Shown here: positions 45,343 to 47,751 of the stretch, one piece after another
How the letters are laid out: the number at the start of each line of letters is the position of its first letter
Position numbering within the stretch: the first letter of the stretch is position 1
Assembly: GCA_024641605.1 (NCBI GenBank)
Contig: JAHECT010000002.1
Span: 1 to 47,751, forward strand
DNA length: 47,751 nucleotides
Direction of reading: 5' to 3'
DNA from: Micrococcales bacterium
Lineage (GTDB): Bacteria > Actinomycetota > Actinomycetes > S36-B12 > CAIYMF01
Translations under genes and position numbers: made by a program
Notes under the pieces: generated by a model
Seen by the model: the letters and a program-made list of their open reading frames with translations, nothing else
What the model was told of the DNA's origin: nothing
The model's database searches: none

Positions 45343-46328
45343 CGGGTCCCGCGCGGCCCGACGCCGCCGCGGTCGCCGCGGTGTTCGGCCTGCCGGGGGA
45401 GGTGGTCTCCTACGCCGAGGTCGCGGGCGGATGGAGCAACCAGGTGCTGCGGCTGGGGACCACCGCTGGTGAGTGGGCGGTCAAGGTGGTCCGCAACCCG
45501 TGGGGGGAGCCGCGCTGGCTCGAGTGGCTGGCGGAGGGCTGGCGGCTCGAGCAGGCCGCCCTGGCCGCCGGGGTCCCCGCGCCCGAACCCGTCCCGGTCG
45601 AGGGCTGGCCGGTCGCGCCGGTCCCGGTCGCGGGCGAGGACCCGCTCCCCGTGCGCGTGCACCGTTGGGTCGAGGGCGAGCGGGTCCCGAGGGAGCCCGT
45701 CGGCGCGGACGTGGCGCGCTGGGTCGGGCAGATGGTGGCGCGCGTCCACGGACAGGCGCTGCGGCCCGAGCGTCCCGACCTCCACGTCGGTCGGCCCGGG
45801 CTCACGACCGCTGACGTCTGGCCGAGCCTGGTCGAGCGCTCGGCCTCGGCCGGAGCGGTGTGGACCGCGGCGCTGGCCGCCGCCGAACCATGGGCGTGGC
45901 GCGCCACGGCGCTGCTGGACCCGTGGGCCGACGCCGACGCGGTGCTCTGCCACGGCGATCTCGACCAGAAGAACCTCCTGCTGGCCCCTGCCGGTCCACT
46001 CCTGCTCGACTGGGATGTGGTGGTGCCCCTGCCCCCGGCGCACGACCTGGCGCACGCCGCCGTGACCATGGCCGCCTGGCGCGAGCCCGCCGTCGCGCGC
46101 GCGGTGGTCGAGGGCTACGCGCGGTGGTCCGGGGCGATCCCGTCGCTCACGCCCGCCGACCTCGGTCCGGCCCTGGCGTCGGGTCTCGGGTGGATCCGGT
46201 TCACCGTGGACCGGGCCCTGGCCGGGGACCGGACGGCGCCAGCCACCCTGGCTCCGGCGCTGGACGAGCTGCCGCGTCGGGTCGAGCTGGCCGAGCGGCT
46301 CCCGGACTGGCTCGCGGGCCGGCTCTGA
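45339..46328 (+). CDS. APH-fold phosphotransferase (aminoglycoside/choline kinase-like)
   Basis: A 329-residue kinase-like protein. The N-terminal lobe has [20 protein letters not shown], where the lysine should bind ATP, followed by [10 protein letters not shown]. The catalytic loop is [39 protein letters not shown], with HGD and DWD intact. The family covers antibiotic, choline, fructosamine and thiamine kinases; nothing here defines the substrate, and resistance should not be assumed. Its GTG overlaps the gatB stop, so it is co-expressed with the amidotransferase. Confidence 0.85.
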   Translation: MTGPARPDAAAVAAVFGLPGEVVSYAEVAGGWSNQVLRLGTTAGEWAVKVVRNPWGEPRWLEWLAEGWRLEQAALAAGVPAPEPVPVEGWPVAPVPVAGEDPLPVRVHRWVEGERVPREPVGADVARWVGQMVARVHGQALRPERPDLHVGRPGLTTADVWPSLVERSASAGAVWTAALAAAEPWAWRATALLDPWADADAVLCHGDLDQKNLLLAPAGPLLLDWDVVVPLPPAHDLAHAAVTMAAWREPAVARAVVEGYARWSGAIPSLTPADLGPALASGLGWIRFTVDRALAGDRTAPATLAPALDELPRRVELAERLPDWLAGRL

Positions 46329-46344
46329 CCTCCGTGCGGTGGTC

Positions 46345-46632
46345 TCAGACCTCCAGGGTGAGCACCACGTCCACGACGTCCCCCAGCTCGATCTCCTCCG
46401 CACGGCGTACCGCGTCCTTCAGCGGGAGCCAGTAGCCGCCCTCGCGCGGGAAGAGCGACGTCGTGAACTCCGTGCCCCCGATCCGCCCGCGAACCGGGAT
46501 GACCCCCCACCCGTAGGTCAGCCGCGACGCCACGGACTCGACCGCCGAGGCGGCGTCGTCGGGCAGGACGACGAAGTGGTACGGCGCCGGGCCGCGCCAC
46601 TCGATCACCTCGCCGACCACCGGGACGTCCAC
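46345..46632 (-). CDS. DUF1905 domain protein
   Basis: A 95-residue protein. VVGEVIEWRGPAPYHFVVLPDDAASAVESVASRLTYGWGVIPVRGRIGGTEFTTSLFPREGGYWLPLKDAVRRAEEIELGDVVDVVLTLEV is close to a full DUF1905 domain, a small beta-barrel often found in proteins tied to bacteriocin protection (YdeI type), with no proven biochemical role. The GTG at 46632 is set by the domain start and a TGAGG about 6 nt upstream; much longer in-frame extensions are antisense to the reductase. It starts 8 bp after the aldo/keto reductase gene, so they share a transcript. Confidence 0.8.
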   Translation of the reverse strand: MDVPVVGEVIEWRGPAPYHFVVLPDDAASAVESVASRLTYGWGVIPVRGRIGGTEFTTSLFPREGGYWLPLKDAVRRAEEIELGDVVDVVLTLEV

Positions 46633-46640
46633 GCGCGGCC

Positions 46641-47585
46641 TCAGTACCGGGACCCCGAGGGGGCGGGCAGCGCGTCGAGGGCCTCGAGGTCGGGCCGGGT
46701 GAGGACGAGGTCCGCCGCTGCGGCGTTCTCCTCGAGCCGCGCCACTCGCTTCGTCCCGGGGATCGGGACCACCTGCTCGCCCTGGGCCAGCACCCAGGCC
46801 AGCGCCACCTGGGCAGGGGTGGCCCCGTGCCTCTCGGCGACGGCCCGGACAGCCTCGAGGAGGGCGGCGTTGGCCGCCATCGACTCGGGAGAGAAGCGCG
46901 GCAGCGTGGCGCGGAAGTCGTCGGGGGCGATCTGGTCCGCGGACAGCGTCCCGGTGAGGAATCCGCGGCCGAGCGGGGAGAACGGGAGGAACCCGACGCC
47001 GTGGTCCGTGCACCAGGCGAGCACATCCATCCAGTCGCGCGTCCACAGCGACAGCTCGCTCTGCACCGCGGCGACGGGGTGGATGGCGTGGCAGCGGGAC
47101 AGCTCGTCCACGGTCACCTCCGAGATCCCGACGGCGCGCACCTTGCCCGCCTCGACGAGACCCGCGAACGCGCCCCAGCTCTCCTCGACAGGGACGTCCG
47201 GGTCCACCCGGTGGAGCTGGTAGAGGTCGATGACGTCGGTGCCCAGCCGGCGCAGCGATCCTTCGCACGACTCGACGACGTAGCCCGGGTCCGCGCGGCG
47301 GCCGTGGCGGTAGTCGGGCGAGGTCACGACGCCGACCTTGGTCGCGACCACGGCCTCGCTGCGGCGCCCGCGCAGGGCGCGCCCCACGAGCTCCTCGTTC
47401 GTGAACGGACCGTAGGCGTCCGCCGTGTCGAGGAGGGTCACGCCCAGGTCCAGGGCGCGGTGGATCACCGCGACGGACTCGGCGTCGTCGCGGTGTCCGG
47501 CGTCGTAGGCGAAGGACATGCCCATGCAGCCGAGGCCGACCGCGCCCACCTCGATGCCGCTGCTGCCCAGAGTGCGTGTGCGCAT
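46641..47585 (-). CDS. Aldo/keto reductase (AKR13-like)
   Basis: A 314-residue NADPH-dependent oxidoreductase. MRTRTLGSSGIEVGAVGLGCMGMSFAYD is the family start. The active site shows D in LDTADAYGPFTNEELVGRAL (with Y53-type tyrosine), the catalytic lysine in VVATKVG, and histidine in DLYQLHRVDPDVPVEESWGAFAGLVEAGKVRAVGISE. SPLGRGFLTG and VPIPGTKRVARLEENAAA form the nucleotide site. The substrate is unknown; related enzymes reduce aldehydes. ATG 47585 follows TAGCCT by 7 nt, so a leaderless mRNA is predicted, and an upstream in-frame start at 47675 is rejected. Confidence 0.92.
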   Translation of the reverse strand: MRTRTLGSSGIEVGAVGLGCMGMSFAYDAGHRDDAESVAVIHRALDLGVTLLDTADAYGPFTNEELVGRALRGRRSEAVVATKVGVVTSPDYRHGRRADPGYVVESCEGSLRRLGTDVIDLYQLHRVDPDVPVEESWGAFAGLVEAGKVRAVGISEVTVDELSRCHAIHPVAAVQSELSLWTRDWMDVLAWCTDHGVGFLPFSPLGRGFLTGTLSADQIAPDDFRATLPRFSPESMAANAALLEAVRAVAERHGATPAQVALAWVLAQGEQVVPIPGTKRVARLEENAAAADLVLTRPDLEALDALPAPSGSRY

Positions 47586-47598
47586 GGGCGCCAGGCTA
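47586..47598 (-). promoter_or_regulatory. Leaderless -10 (TAGCCT) for the aldo/keto reductase
   Basis: TAGCCT (complement of 47593-47598) ends 7 nt before the ATG with no Shine-Dalgarno sequence. Confidence 0.5.
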
Positions 47599-47623
47599 GT
47601 GATGGGCACCCCGGCGGTTGGGC

Positions 47624-47636
47624 TAGCGTCCGCGAT
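47624..47636 (+). promoter_or_regulatory. Leaderless -10 (TAGCGT) for the right-edge gene
   Basis: TAGCGT (47624-47629) ends 7 nt before the GTG at 47637. The ATG two bases earlier is followed at once by TGA and is not a start. Confidence 0.45.
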
Positions 47637-47751
47637 GTGAGCGACGACCTCGTGCTGCTGCCCTGGGCCGACCACGTGAGCCTGCTCGGCGGCGCGACCG
47701 AGGGTCTCGACGTGGCGGTCTGGACCGACGACGGACCGCTCCCGCCCGACG
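47637..47751 (+). CDS. Probable 2-hydroxyacid dehydrogenase, N-terminal fragment (partial, runs off right edge)
   Basis: Thirty-eight residues are visible from a GTG (VSDDLVLLPWADHVSLLGGA, then TEGLDVAVWTDDGPLPPD) with no stop before the window end. A first strand of this form, then a short acidic DGPLPPD turn, resembles the start of actinobacterial D-isomer-specific 2-hydroxyacid dehydrogenases (SerA-like). The cofactor-binding part is outside the window, so this is a tentative call. It is divergent from the aldo/keto reductase with 51 bp between starts. Confidence 0.5.
   Translation, partial: MSDDLVLLPWADHVSLLGGATEGLDVAVWTDDGPLPPD

Noticed and set aside
45339-46328. Annotation of the APH-fold protein as an aminoglycoside resistance gene
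   Set aside because: The fold is shared by many kinases, and linkage to gatCAB gives no support for resistance.

Overview
The window is chromosomal DNA from a high-GC Gram-positive bacterium (Actinomycetota). Base composition is very GC-rich, GTG starts are frequent, Shine-Dalgarno sequences are often missing, and many genes are tightly packed or overlap by 4 bp. The order etfB-etfA, cysteine desulfurase, mnmA, MetE-like, ligA, gatC-gatA-gatB, with a methyltransferase / GH57 / GT4 trio on the other side of etf, matches the Mycobacterium tuberculosis Rv3009c-Rv3032 neighbourhood as I remember it. My best guess is the Nocardioidaceae (Aeromicrobium/Nocardioides-like), but the genus cannot be fixed from sequence alone. 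I saw no rRNA, tRNA, CRISPR array, insertion sequence or phage gene.

Region 1 (1-5949) is a transport cluster. It has a LivHM-type fused permease (cut by the window edge), a LivF-type ATPase fused to an N-terminal four-helix membrane domain, a divergent substrate-binding lipoprotein, a seven-helix membrane protein, a stand-alone copy of the four-helix domain, and an FCD-type GntR regulator. A repeated TTGTGCGAMA motif lies in the lipoprotein/ATPase divergent region and upstream of gntR, so the cluster looks like one regulon. This is the most unusual part of the window.

Region 2 (6089-11295) is mixed. It holds a TetR repressor divergent from an unannotated 57-residue membrane peptide under a clear operator-covered promoter, a CnoX/YbbN-type thioredoxin, a 3Fe-4S ferredoxin, a cation diffusion facilitator, a YrhK-domain protein and glutamate decarboxylase.

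Region 3 (11424-20557) is alpha-glucan metabolism: glgE-glgB, divergent glgP, and convergent glgX. Together these build (GlgE, GlgB) and break down (GlgP, GlgX) glycogen-like glucan. TreS and maltokinase, which would supply maltose-1-phosphate, are not in the window.

Region 4 (20698-30603) carries an enoyl-CoA hydratase/methyltransferase pair, a GNAT acetyltransferase, a hexapeptide-repeat acyltransferase, a KhtT-KhtU K+/H+ antiporter pair, the methyltransferase-GH57-GT4 operon (the mycobacterial methylglucose lipopolysaccharide set), an AIM24-family protein and a conserved hypothetical protein.

Region 5 (30774-46328) is mostly housekeeping: electron-transfer flavoprotein, cysteine desulfurase and tRNA 2-thiouridylase (sulfur relay), two tandem TRIC/UPF0126 membrane proteins, a MetE C-terminal-like protein, NAD-dependent DNA ligase, a GGDEF-EAL protein, and GatCAB amidotransferase followed by an APH-fold kinase. 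The right edge (46345-47751) has a DUF1905 protein, an aldo/keto reductase and the first codons of a probable 2-hydroxyacid dehydrogenase.

Thirteen genes have a TANNNT-like -10 hexamer only 5-7 nt before the start codon. This predicts leaderless mRNAs, and I used it to choose several starts.
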